DNA from: Gonium pectorale
Lineage: Eukaryota; Chlorophyta; Chlorophyceae; Chlamydomonadales; Volvocaceae
Direction: 5' to 3'
DNA length: 64,000 nucleotides
Assembly (NCBI GenBank): GCA_001584585.1
Contig: LSYV01000027.1
Location: forward strand, 1 to 64,000
Within the stretch, counting starts at the first letter, position 1. The number at the start of each line of letters is the position of its first letter. The notes beneath the pieces are model-generated. The model ran no database searches. It was not told the DNA's origin and saw only the letters and a list, made by a program, of their open reading frames with translations. Positions 53,921 to 64,000 of this stretch are shown here, one piece after another. A program made the position numbers and the translations under genes.

Positions 53921-56063
53921 TCAGGAGTGGGCCCGGAATACCGGACCGTAATCAAACGAGCTAGCGCCAGCTGTGATCAAGCTTGGTTCCCGTACGCTTA
54001 AACGATACGGGCCCTGATGCGGCTCAATCCACCGCCTATGGACCGCCCTGCGCCGCTTGCGACCGTACATCTCAGCGCCCCGCCGCCATACCACTCCGTG
54101 TGGATCGTGTGCCAGCAAGCCCAGCGCACCCCCGCCCCCGCCCCCGCCTTCGCCCCCGTGCTGTCCCACACGAACGCGGGAAAACGAGACAGTGTCGCAC
54201 CGCCCTCCCACCCACCCCTGCTCGGTTCCCCGGCTAGCATGCCACCCTACCTCCAGCCCCAACGCACCTGAACAGGTGACGCCCTCGAGCACGAGCTTGT
54301 CGCCCGGCACCAGCACCGCCGACACCGCCGCCGCAGGCCGCAGCATCACCGTGACGGTGTCCTCCTCGCGCGGGTCCGCCAGCAGTAGCAGCTGCGCCGA
54401 GTCCGGCGCGGCGAGTGTCACGGTCGTGTATCTGTTGGGCGGCAATCGGGGCGATAGAAGGATGTGGGTGGCGGCACAGGCACCAGGCTAAAGAAAAGTC
54501 AGGCGGTGGCTGGAACCGATTTTGGACGATGGCGGTCTCTTGAGTGGCGGCGCCAGTCCCCTGGTATGTATCACTAGGTTGACGGATTGCGGGTCGAGAC
54601 GGTGATGATGCGTGGCGTCGGCAGGTGTCAGTCGCCGAGATCCAACCGGACAATGCCAATCAGGTCAGCTGGATACGTGACGGCAGAGGGCTTCCATCCG
54701 GGACGCGCTCGACGGAGCCCGCTCGTTTGCCGCACACAGCAAGAGAGCTTAGCCAAGCCACCGCCGCCCACAAGCAAGGCGGCACGAGAAGTTAGCGAGC
54801 CCTGCTTTTTCCCAGGCCTTCCCGAATCCAACGGGCGCGCCCGCTTCCGGCCCTTATCAACTGAGGGCGGGACCGTGGGCGGGACCCATGTCACCCGGCG
54901 GGGCGTCAGCGAGCACTCCCGGTGTCAGTCACCTACCTGTTGCGCAGCAGCTGCGTGGCCGCGCCCATTAGGTCCGCTACCGTTGCGCCCGGCCTGTCCA
55001 GCGGCGGCTCCAGCAGCGGCACGCGCACCGAGCAGCGGCCCGCCGCCGCCACCGCCGCCGTCGGGTCCTCGCGCAGCCCCACCTCCACATACGACCCCGC
55101 CCGAGTTGCGCGCACGCACGCAGTGAGCACTCCGCCCTGCTGGCTGCCGCCACCGCGGGGATCTCCTCCTCCTCCGCTGCTGCCCTCGCCGGCGCGGCTC
55201 TTGCCGCCGCCGTTTCTGCCGCCGCCGGTGACAGGGACGTCACTGTCACCGGTGTCCTCTCCTCCGCCGCCGCCTTTTCCGCGGCCCCCGCCGCCACCGC
55301 CGCCAGCTCCTCCTCGGTCCTTGACACCGTCGCCGTGTCCGCGGTCCGCGCAGACGGCCAGCTCCGCGAATGCGGCGCGTCGTGAGGCGCCCGCCGCCGC
55401 TGCCCCGCCTTTGCCGCCACCTTGAGCTCCCTCATCATCTTCGTGGTTGTAAATTACACGGCCCTGCACCTCGAGCGCGTACAGCTCCCAGTTGCTGGAC
55501 GCATCTGCAACAACAGGGAGAGATGGTGCATCCACAGGGCGGTAAGGAGGTTGCAGCGGCAATTGGCGGATGGCGGGTTCAGTAGCCTGAGACTGGTATA
55601 TATGGGCGGTCTAGGCGGTCCCCTAGCTAAGCTAGCGCGACGAGCTGGGCATTGAGTGGCTGTAGAGGAGAGGCGGGTATTGCTGGATCCACGGCCCAGG
55701 CTGCAGCCAAGCAAGAGTCGCGTGCTACGGCTTTGATCACTGTGAGCTCAGCTGGCAAAAGAAAAGTCACTGGGCACAGCACAGCTTGATGTACAGCTCA
55801 TTCCGCATGGTCATATCCAGCCCGGCGGGTGTTGCTAGCTGGCTGGGAGGAGTACGTGTACGAACTCGGACGTACGTCCGTGCGGGCTGTCGCTTGCCAA
55901 AAGGCTGCCTCACCGGGATGGGCCTTGAGTTGTGCCTTGAAGAGCTGCTCGGCCGCCTCGAACAGATCGCGGACGGATTGCGATTTGGAGACGCAGAGCA
56001 GTCCAGGCGCAAGTGGGGGCACGTGTTTTGGCGTGCGGTACTCCACACGCACCTTCAGGGGCC
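53921..56063 (-). CDS. Unrecognised protein, 3' part of a multi-exon gene
   Basis: Minus-strand exons 56063-55914, 55834-55778, 55504-54937, 54431-54268 and 53970-53921 join in phase and end with TGA at 53921. Readable blocks are K-V-R-V-E-Y-R-T-P-K-H-V-P, V-R-D-L-F-E-A-A-E-Q-L-F, N-E-L-Y-I-K-L-C, S-S-N-W-E-L-Y-A-L-E-V-Q-G-R-V-I-Y-N, then a Gly-rich insertion, V-T-L-A-A-P-D-S-A-Q-L-L-L-L-A-D and S-F-D-Y-G-P-V-F-R-A-H-S. The alternation of charged and hydrophobic residues suggests beta-rich folds. The donor at 55778 is weak. If unused, the reading frame ends at 55767 and the exons below would be a second gene. The 5' end, with one codon base missing before 56063, was not found. No family is recognised. 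Confidence 0.5.
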
Positions 56064-58648
56064 CTGTGACATGTATGGATTATTAAGGCTGAAGTCAGAG
56101 GTAGCCGTGCTAGGAATTCTCGCTCGGGCGTCGGCGGGGCCGCCAGGGTCACAACGGGAACCGTCAACGCCCCGCTGCAAGTCAAACGCGAATTAACCCT
56201 CATTCAATTATGATATTATTTTAAGCAAGACAGGCGATGCGCAAGGGCTGTGTTTCATCCATACCTGGGCCCCGCCGTTCAAGCGGCAAGGCAGCGCATG
56301 CCCCCGCGATGCTGGCGCCACACCCCATTTCAATCAATCATGCCATTCCAAACGTGGTAGCCTCGCAGAGCTAGTCGAGGTCTATCCGAGCAGCCATAGA
56401 AGCCGTCCTAAACAACGAAACTCCAAATTATTGTTGCAACATGATAAAAGCTGATACTAAGGCTCTGTTTTGTGCTCAAGTGGTACCTTCTCGGTCAACT
56501 TCACAGGGTTCAACAACCTCCCCCTGCGCCCCCCCCCCGTGCAGTACGGGAGCATTCCAGTAAGCAGTATCAAAACATTTTCAATTTTGTAAAAACTAGT
56601 CAACTTCACAGCTTTTGCCTGCCGGTTATCTTTTGTTCGACAGCCCTGGCCTATTAGATACGTTACCATACCCATCAGATGTATGATTGCATGCATGAGA
56701 ATACAGCGGCATACACCCCATGGCTTCGCTCAAGGCCCTACCTCTGTACTTTCAATCTCTTACATAGTCTAGAAGCGACAGTGAGGTTTGAACGGTGGTT
56801 ACAGTTTTAACGATGTCTACATAAACATGAAGGAGCACGTACAAAAATGAGGGGGTTCCGACAGCTGGGCGCGTTCATTTCGGCGCGCGTCGATAATATA
56901 TAATAGCGGGGGACTGGTCGACCGCTTGCAGGATGGTGAGTGTTGGCAAATAGGTGCGTGTTTGGGGAGCGTTGGCGGGTACGTGTTGGGAGCAGGGGGG
57001 GGGGGCGGCAGGTAGGGTTGCATGACTTCGGACGGCAGAAGCGCGTACGTTAGCTGGACCCTTAGACCGGGGTACGGAAAAGAGAGAATCATTTGCATCG
57101 GTGAGATAGCCTTTGCACTCTGGGTCGGCTGCTGTTTGTTGCCCTGGTAGCCATCCTCTATTACCCGTCAATCAAGCCCGTGGGATGCTACAAACTCAGA
57201 CCAGCCAGACGATCGGCATCAGCGGTTGCAGAGCGGCTTTACTTGCCGTCCCTGTCACCCAACCCTACATTTCCCTTACCGGCATTGGGCTTTCAACATC
57301 TATCATTGCTATGCGGTCCGCCGGGCAGCCAATTTTGGGGGTAGTAATGGACCGGCATGCTATTCTGCGCAAGTAACCCAGTAACCTGGCCTACTACGTC
57401 TCTGTCAGCACTTCGACTGCCTTTCCATGGCCTTTTGTTACCGGACCCGTTGCAGCCCGGACTGTTGCACATGCTGCCCTCATCGCAGCGCGGGGCAGCT
57501 ATAGCTAGTGGCCGACGCCACCGCGCACAACCACCGACGAAGGCAGTGCGTTGGTTGCAAAAAGCTGCATGGATGAACCAGCCAGCTTTGCAGATCACGC
57601 ACGTGGCCGGGAACTAATGCAGCGGGGTCACAGAGTGCCTGAGATACTACTGCGGGGCCATAGAACGTACCGTACTGGCAATCTGCTGGCCGCGGTGAGG
57701 GCGGAGCTGCCCTCCGTCCACTCCAGTGCTTGAGGTCTGATAACCTGGCTCATGTGCGCAAATAATAAAATTCGCTCGCCGTGGCCGTTCCGGCATGTGC
57801 GGCTGTGGCGCAGCGCGTTGCGCCCTGTATGATGGCGCCGGCGGTGGCGGCACCATTAGCGCGGTCCCGGCTTCCTGGACTGGCTGGCGTCTTGCTTGGC
57901 TACTTGTGCCCGATGAGCAATCCATCAGCGGCGCCAGTGAACTGCCTTCGGCGAGGCAGCAGTTGTTGACACCCGTCCATGCGCCGGAGAATGAAGCAGG
58001 TGCGAATGGAATCGTACATGGGCGTAGGGCCTGCGAATGGATTGCCTGATGTGCTTCCCTTCATATAGTTACGCATGTGTGAACTGATATCGCTTGGCGG
58101 TGTGGAATCAAGAAGCCTTGTACCATAAGCGGGATGACACGAGGAAAGGCGGGACATCGAATCGAAACGTCTATGAAGAGCGAGCCGACCATATCCACTT
58201 CCTGTTGGCAGATAAAAAAAACTGCCCCCCCCCCAAAACAAAACTGACAAATGCCTAGGTAAATTTTTATTCATGCGGAGCGCTGGCTCGTAATTCGTTC
58301 GGTTTCGCCAACGACCGCGACCCACGGGGCCGTCCTTGGCCGTCGGCAGGACGGCTGTCAGCTCCCGGCAGTCTTGGCGTCTCCATTCCTTTCTTGTGCG
58401 CATGTTTGGAGGAGCAGCAATGAATCATACGGGTCGTCGGGCCACATTCCAAGGCCGCAAGCTGCCCCCGTGAGCCGTGCCCCCTGGTTCGCTTCTTCCT
58501 GTTCAATTGCCTAATCCATCCAAACCCGCAATTCCGGAATCTGTGTGCTGCATCGCGTCTTTGCATTCCCGGAGCCTCTTTCGCTCGCTCTTCTCCCCAC
58601 CCCCATCCCTCGCTACCCGCGGCGAAACCGGCCCACCACCACAAACCC
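56064..58648. other. Intergenic region, no gene recognised
   Basis: Upstream exons of the minus-strand gene ending at 53921 may lie here but could not be identified. The stretch includes AT-rich sequence around 56200-56650 and a run of ten G near 57000. Short frames on both strands have no domain or splice support. Confidence 0.45.
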
Positions 58649-60658
58649 ATGGGCGTGTCCTGCTCCAGCGCCCGTCCTTTGCGTTCGGCGGAAGGCGGCA
58701 CCGCGGAATGCCTCCGCTGCGGCGACAGCTTCCTACGAGCCTCCCTCCTGGCCACCGCCTTCGGCACATCCGGACACGCCGCTTCCGGTGCGACAGCGGC
58801 GGCGGCGCCGCCGTCCTCCTGCGGCCACCTCTTCTGCGAGGGCTGCATGGGGGACTACGTCCGCGGTGCCGTGCGGGAGCGGCGCTACCCCGTCCGCTGC
58901 CCCATGGCCACCGGCGGCGGCACGGGCGGCTGCCGCGGGGTGCTCCCGCGGGAGGTGGTGGTGCGGGCCCTCGCCCGCGGGGGCAGCAACAATGCTGAGC
59001 TGCAGGTGGGTGTGTAGTGGGTCCTTTGCGAATAGCGTGGCCGGGTTATTGCATGGGTGCGCTATCGTTTTGGAAGGCTGGGCCGGTCCCGGCAACGGGC
59101 AGTGTGTTTACCTGGATTCCTCTGCCGGGAACGCCGTGTAGGGTCAATGAACTCAGCACGCCGTACGTCGCCGGCAAAGTCCCTGCTGTGCTCGTAGCAC
59201 GGAGTGCTGTTACCAAGGCGCTTGCCTGCCGGACGCGCGCCCACGGCACGCGGAGCTACAGAAATGTGCTTCGGCCTTTTCCTGCCATGCAGACCATGCA
59301 CCCTCGCTCATCTCACTTCCCTCTCCTCTTCTCCCGCCCCTCACCCCTCCCCGCCAAGCCCCGCCCGCCCGCATGATGCACTCTCCCGAGCATAGGCCTT
59401 CGAGCTGCTTGAGGCGGAGGCGGCGATCGACCCGCCCGAGAAGGTCTACTGCCCGCACCCCGGCTGCTCCTGCCCGCTGGAGCGGCCGCCCAGCCTGGCG
59501 GCCTTGGGGTGCCAGGCCGCCACCTGCCCCGCCTGCCGCCAAGCCTTCTGCCCCCGCTGCCTGAAGCCCGGCCCGCACCAGGTGATGCCAAATGGTCGCG
59601 ACGAACCGTCCGCTGGTTGTTATTGTGTAATCCCGGGAGGCAGCAGGTTTTGCGGCCTTATTTCTTTGTGGGCCAGTTCGTCAGATTGGAATCTTGCGCA
59701 AGTTGGAATGTGGGTTGCCGGGTGCCGACTGCTGGGCGCGCGGCCGGCAGCTCGGCATCAGTTGCGGCGGAGATGGGAACGCTGGTTGGTGAGCGTACAT
59801 AGTGCTGCTGAGCGTGCATGGTGCTGACGGTAAACATAGCGCGATCCAGCTTCCGCCAAGGTGCATCCCAGCATGGGACATTAACCCAAACACTCAACGA
59901 GCCCGGTGCATGTGTGCTAGTGTGCGAGCGGGTGAATGTGCACGAGTGTGCGCTCGAGCGCTTGGGTGCACCCTCGGTTGATGCGGATGGTGATCTTCGA
60001 CGCCGCCCTTCCCCTAGCTCCGTCGCGTCCGCTGCCTGTCGCCCTGCGCCTCAGGGCTCCACCGGCTGCTGTCCGCTGACGGCAACAGCCTGCGAAGCGC
60101 CTCCCTCCTCTCCTCCGAGCGCGGGGACGGCGGGCGGCGCGGCTGTGGACGCCGCCGACGCGGCGCTGCTGCGCCTGGCGTCCGCACTGGGCTGGCGGCG
60201 CTGCCCCGCCTGCCTGGCCATGGTGGAGCGCGGGCTGTAACCACATGAGGTGCCGCTGCGGGCGGGACTTCTGCTACGCCTGCGGCGCCGCCTATACACA
60301 CACCGGCAAGCGCGCCTGCTCATGCACCCTGATGCCGGCAGGCGGCGGCGTGCGGGCTGGAGGGCGGCCGGCGCCGCCGCCGCCGGCGGGACAGCAGCGG
60401 CCGTCTGCGCCGGTGGCGCTGCAGGCCGCGGCGGCTGCGGCGACTTTCACGCTGGCCGAGGCGTTCAGCGTGTTCGAGGCGCTCGTGCCGACGGTGTCGC
60501 CGGCCTTTGGAGCCGACGATAACGATGCGCCCTTCGCAACCGCCGGCGGCCCGCGGGGCGCGAGGTTCGGCTTGGATCTGGCGTGTGCGCAAGGCGCGGG
60601 TGGCAGGTGGAGGTTCGGCGGAGGAAGGGAGCGTGGGCGAGGGGCAATTAAATGGTAG
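58649..60658 (+). pseudogene. RBR E3 ligase paralogue C, frameshifted before the catalytic cysteine
   Basis: Exons 58649-59005, 59396-59581 (again exactly 186 bp) and from 60055 follow the structure of genes A and B in phase 0. RING1 has E-C-L-R-C and C-G-H-L-F-C-E-G-C. The IBR has Y-C-P-H-P-G-C and C-P-A-C-R-Q-A-F-C. In exon 3 the frame reads C-P-A-C-L-A-M-V-E-R-G-L and stops at 60238, while G-C-N-H-M-R-C-R-C-G-R-D-F-C-Y-A-C-G continues in another frame from 60233 to 60658. Genes A and B carry GAGCG twice in tandem at this point and C only once, so loss of one 5-base unit explains the shift. The gene has a short N-terminus and no CCCH finger. It is a young pseudogene, or a sequence error in a gene otherwise intact. 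Confidence 0.72.
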
Positions 60659-62130
60659 TGACATGTATCAACGTCCCAATATGTCGACGGGAACTTTAGG
60701 CAGTCCTCGTGGCTGTGCGTACCCGGCAGTCGTGGATGGGTATTTGCTTCTTGGGCAGCACACGTATATCCGCAGATGTATGCGGGGTAAGGGGTACCGT
60801 ATGATGGGTTGGGGCGTGAGACTGGCGCGGTATGGGCGCGGCTCGGCTTTGCATGGCCTGGCGCCTAGCGCACCATCGGGATGGGCTCAAAAGGTGCTAT
60901 ACATGTTCCTCAAGGGGCAGTACGGCATTATGCACGACGCCAGGGCGCGTGGGGTACCGATAGCACGCACCGTTACGTGAGGGGATAAACCCGACGTTTA
61001 CAGGCGCATAATGATCTCGTATACCTCGCCGAGGATAGGCTGTATGGGCGCACCGGTGTCGCTGCGTGTCTGCTCTGTGGAGAGGTGTGAAGTGAGCCGA
61101 GTGACCGTGGTGGCGGGTGCTTACCTGCACGGTCGCAATGCACGGCCAGAATAAAGGATTCTGTGGTCTTTGTCCTAGAATTGATCCTCGAATGGCATGG
61201 GAATGGGTGGTACGGTATTCGATACATTATGTACTGCTCTTTGTGTCTTCAAGCGGCGCACGCAATGCATTGTGTTCCTGGTCGTCCCAGCGGAGACTTC
61301 GTACATGTCTTCATCACGTTGGCATGTGTGCGTCGTACACAGCAGCCGTACGGCACAGCCATGCGGAAAGGGTGTATGTCTTTGTATGGCCCGAGGTGGC
61401 GGCGCGCGGGTGGGGGCAGTGCACTTGTGCCCGGTCTGCCACCGGTTGGCTGTTGTGTTGCGGGTGTGCGCGTGAAACTCAACGCATCTTTCCCTAGTTC
61501 CCATTTCCTGCATCACCTGGATGTGCATGGCAAGCTCAATGAGCCGTCATCTCCCCACTGCTGTGTGGGGCTGTGTGCCCGCGGGCTGGCTGGCGCGGCC
61601 GTCCGGAGGGGACACGGCAAAAAAGACGGGCGGTCACATGTAAAATGCTCTACGCTTGCAAGTCGCCACGCACGGGTTCCTGGCCGCGCCTTTCCCACGC
61701 TTCCAAGTGCGGTTTGAGCTCAGAAGTGAGAGTGGTTGAGGCCCGCAGGCCCTGCAAGCCGAGATGAGAGCTCGGACCTTCACGGCACTAGGGTTATTTC
61801 GCCCCGACAGGCCCGACGCACAGATAATTGCCCTTGAATGACAGGTGCGCCTTTCGACGTTGCACTTTGACGAGCTGAGGGTCGCGAAAAGGCTCGCAAC
61901 GACCGCTTCCCGAGCGCTGCCAGTCGATTTCCGGTGGCGATCCTTCTCCTGCGCATACGGTTACCTACATCAACGCGCTGACATGTTCGCTGTCGGGTGA
62001 AGCCGTCGGCGCTCGTTGGCGTCGGTCACTCGCTTGCGGAGCCGACCCTCGGGTCATCCATTGGCTCTACAGTTTTCGCGCAGCTCATAGCAGCAAACCA
62101 GCTCATAGCAGCAATCCTATCATCGTCCGT
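60659..62130. other. Intergenic region between RBR genes C and D, no gene recognised
   Basis: No domain-bearing frame is present. The C 3' untranslated region and the D promoter must lie here. AATAAA occurs at 61150, but volvocine-type TGTAA signals are not obvious. Confidence 0.45.
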
Positions 62131-64000
62131 ATGGCGGCAGTCGGGGAGGAGCTCGCGGCCGAGCTTCCACAGCCCTCAGGGTGCTTGTCACTTGGTGCAG
62201 CTGCGCGATCCCTCATCGCCAGCAAGGGCAGCGGCAGCAGCGGTCCCGGCTCGTCATGGCTGAAGCGGCTTTGGGGAAGGGCGGCGGCGACGCGGGTGTC
62301 GCCATTTCCGCGACCGAGGGCAGCGCCGGCAGCCGAGCAGCCACAGCAACGACCCCGGCCGCAGGCTTGGCGCCCCCATTCTGCGGCATGGGCATCACCC
62401 TCAGCGGTTCGCCAGGGGCCTCCGGTAGTGGAGTGCCTGTGCTGCTATGACCGGGTACCAGAAGCGCTGGCGTCCGCGCTGTACGTCTGCGCGGAGCTGC
62501 CACCTCCGCACGCCGCAGCCGGCCACGGCAGCGGCGCCGCTGAGCGAGATGTCGCTGCCGCTGCCGCCGCTGCCGCTGCCGCCGCCGCCGCGGCGGCTGC
62601 CGTCCTGGCAGCGGCACCGGCCGGCCCTGCTGATATCCCAGCAGCGGCGGTGGAGGAGGCGCATCTCAACCTGACGGCGGCAGCCTTGGTGGCGGCGGCG
62701 GCGCCGGCAGCTGATGGGGCGGCGCTGCCGCCCCCACGCGCACACGACGGCGCGACCTCATCAGCCCCGCCGCCGCCGCCGCCCCAGCCAGATGCCGAGA
62801 AGGCGACGGCGCGCGCGGCGGCAGGCTGCGGGCACTACCTGTGCGACAGCTGCCTCACGGACTACGTGCGGGGGCTGCTGCGGGAGCGCACGTACCCGCT
62901 GCCGTGTCCCATGCACGCGGGCGAGGGGGGAGCCGGAGGTGGAGGAGGGGGAGGAGGAAACGGAGGAGGCGGGGCAGGAGGAAATGGAGGAGGCGGTCGA
63001 GGAGGCGGGGGCTGCAAGTGGCACTTCAGCCGGGAGCGTGCGTTGGAGGCGCTCGACCTCCATCCGCACGACCAGGAGGTGCGCCTGTCGCGGCAGTCGC
63101 CCCGTCTGCTCGCTGCTCGTCTGACGGGGTGGTGGGCATAGATCGGGCGATGGGAGGTGGGCTTGGTCGTGCCGCAAAGCCGTGCGGTTGATCGTGTTGT
63201 TGCTACGCAAACATGGGCGACCGGGGGGTTTCGTTCCACACAGCTTTCGGGCGGTGCACGCTGCGGTTGCGTCGCAGTTCGATAAGGGCTCCCTGATGGG
63301 CTCCGGACGGGTTCCGGGCCGGTTCCGGGTGAGTTTTCAGGCGGGTTCAGGGTGAGTTTTCAGGCGGGTTCCAGGCAGGTTTCCATGCGGGTTCCACGCG
63401 GGCTTCGTCCTGGTCCGGGCTGCAGCCTCGCGAAACACGCCCTTAAGCATCGGGACAACCTGCGCTGCGCCGCCGCGGTCCACCGCTGCAGCATTGATTG
63501 CCCACCCACCCTCTCCCCTCTTCAACTCCTTCCACCTCCAGTTGCCCCGGCATCCAGCCCTCGCGCCCGTCTGTCTCCTTCGCCACCTAACCCCTCCAGC
63601 CCATTCTAATCAAACCTGTATTTTCATCCTCACCTCCGCCCCACACCACGCAAACCCTCTCTTCCCTCCCCCCCCAACACACATACATACACACCCAGCT
63701 GCTGGAGCTGCTGGAGGCGGAGCACGCCGCGATGCCGCCCGGGGAGAAGCTCTACTGCCCGCACCCCGGCTGCTCATGCCCGCTGCTGCGCCCGTCCAAC
63801 CTGTGGCCCGACGAGCCGTCCGAGTGCCCCGCCTGCCACCGGACCTTCTGCGCCACGTGCCTCACCACAGGCTGGCACGAGGTGAGCGAGCACGCGCCGG
63901 GCTAGCTGCGGGTTTGAAGGCCTGGCCACGGTCTTTGCTCACATGCATGCCGCAACTAGTAAGAGGATAACGGGGCGTGGATGCGTAGTACGGCCCGGAT
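62131..64000 (+). CDS. RBR E3 ubiquitin ligase paralogue D, truncated by the window edge
   Basis: Exon 1 (62131-63078, 316 codons) and exon 2 (63699-63881, 183 bp) join in phase 0; the RING2 exon lies beyond the right edge. RING1 starts with V-E-C-L-C-C-Y-D. Its C-G-H-Y-L-C-D-S-C half follows only after an Ala-rich insertion of roughly 130 residues. A Gly-rich tract then separates C-P-M from the final cysteine (G-G-C-K-W). The IBR exon has Y-C-P-H-P-G-C and C-P-A-C-H-R-T-F-C and ends W-H-E before a GTGAGC donor. The N-terminus is unlike A and B. Role as in the other RBR ligases: relay of ubiquitin from an E2 via a RING2 cysteine. Whether a CCCH finger follows cannot be seen. Confidence 0.8.
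63298..63410 (+). repeat. Degenerate G/T-rich tandem repeat in the first intron of RBR gene D
   Basis: A 23-bp unit (GGGTGAGTTTTCAGGCGGG plus four bases) is present twice from 63327, flanked by shorter GGTTCC-containing degenerate copies. Each unit contains a GGTGAGT splice-donor-like word, which may create cryptic donors. Confidence 0.6.

Noticed and set aside
1..64000. tRNA, rRNA or autonomous transposon genes
   Set aside because: No tRNA B-box with a fitting cloverleaf, no rRNA core sequence and no transposase or reverse transcriptase motif was found on either strand by reading.

Overview
The window is nuclear DNA of a eukaryote, most likely a GC-rich chlorophyte green alga (volvocine-like; species not determinable). 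The evidence is GT-AG introns in every recognisable gene, GC- and Ala/Gly-rich coding sequence, TGTAA polyadenylation-type words, and gene families (RING-IBR-RING ligases, F-box/ankyrin proteins, a Roco GTPase, a PAP2 sphingoid-phosphate phosphatase) that have no place in a prokaryote. All splice models were made by eye and rest on splice consensus, paralogue comparison and codon-phase agreement.

Layout. (1) 0.8-3.5 kb: RBR ubiquitin ligase A, ending in a CCCH zinc finger. (2) 3.5-7.4 kb: no intact gene; a patchwork of direct and inverted duplications. (3) 7.4-12.4 kb: two paralogous F-box/ankyrin genes head to head around a 680-bp shared upstream region, flanked on both sides by inverted copies of one repeat. 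(4) 15.2-19.4 kb: RBR ligase B, a longer paralogue of A with acidic, RS-like and tandem-repeat regions before the CCCH finger. (5) 22.6-24.9 kb, minus strand: three-exon PAP2 phosphatase of the sphingosine-1-phosphate phosphatase type. (6) 27.0-49.8 kb, minus strand: one giant gene of 23 recognisable exons, about 4,350 codons, with ankyrin-like, leucine-rich repeat, Roc GTPase, COR and a distinctive C-terminal region but no kinase. (7) 53.9-56.1 kb, minus strand: 3' part of an unrecognised gene. (8) 58.6-60.7 kb: RBR gene C, frameshifted just before its catalytic cysteine. (9) 62.1 kb to the right edge: RBR gene D, truncated by the window.

The common theme of 1, 3, 4, 8 and 9 is ubiquitin: RBR E3 ligases beside likely SCF substrate receptors. 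The C-terminal CCCH fingers of A and B, and the RS dipeptides in B, suggest E3 ligases that contact RNA or ribonucleoproteins. This is inference.

Assembly. A 716-base N gap (43475-44190) is followed by 31 bases copied from 50335-50365 and then by a 42-base loxP-bearing sequence that is the 454 Titanium paired-end linker. This is a chimeric mate-pair read left in the assembly, not biology. Gap and artefact both fall inside one intron of the Roco gene, so no coding sequence appears to be lost.
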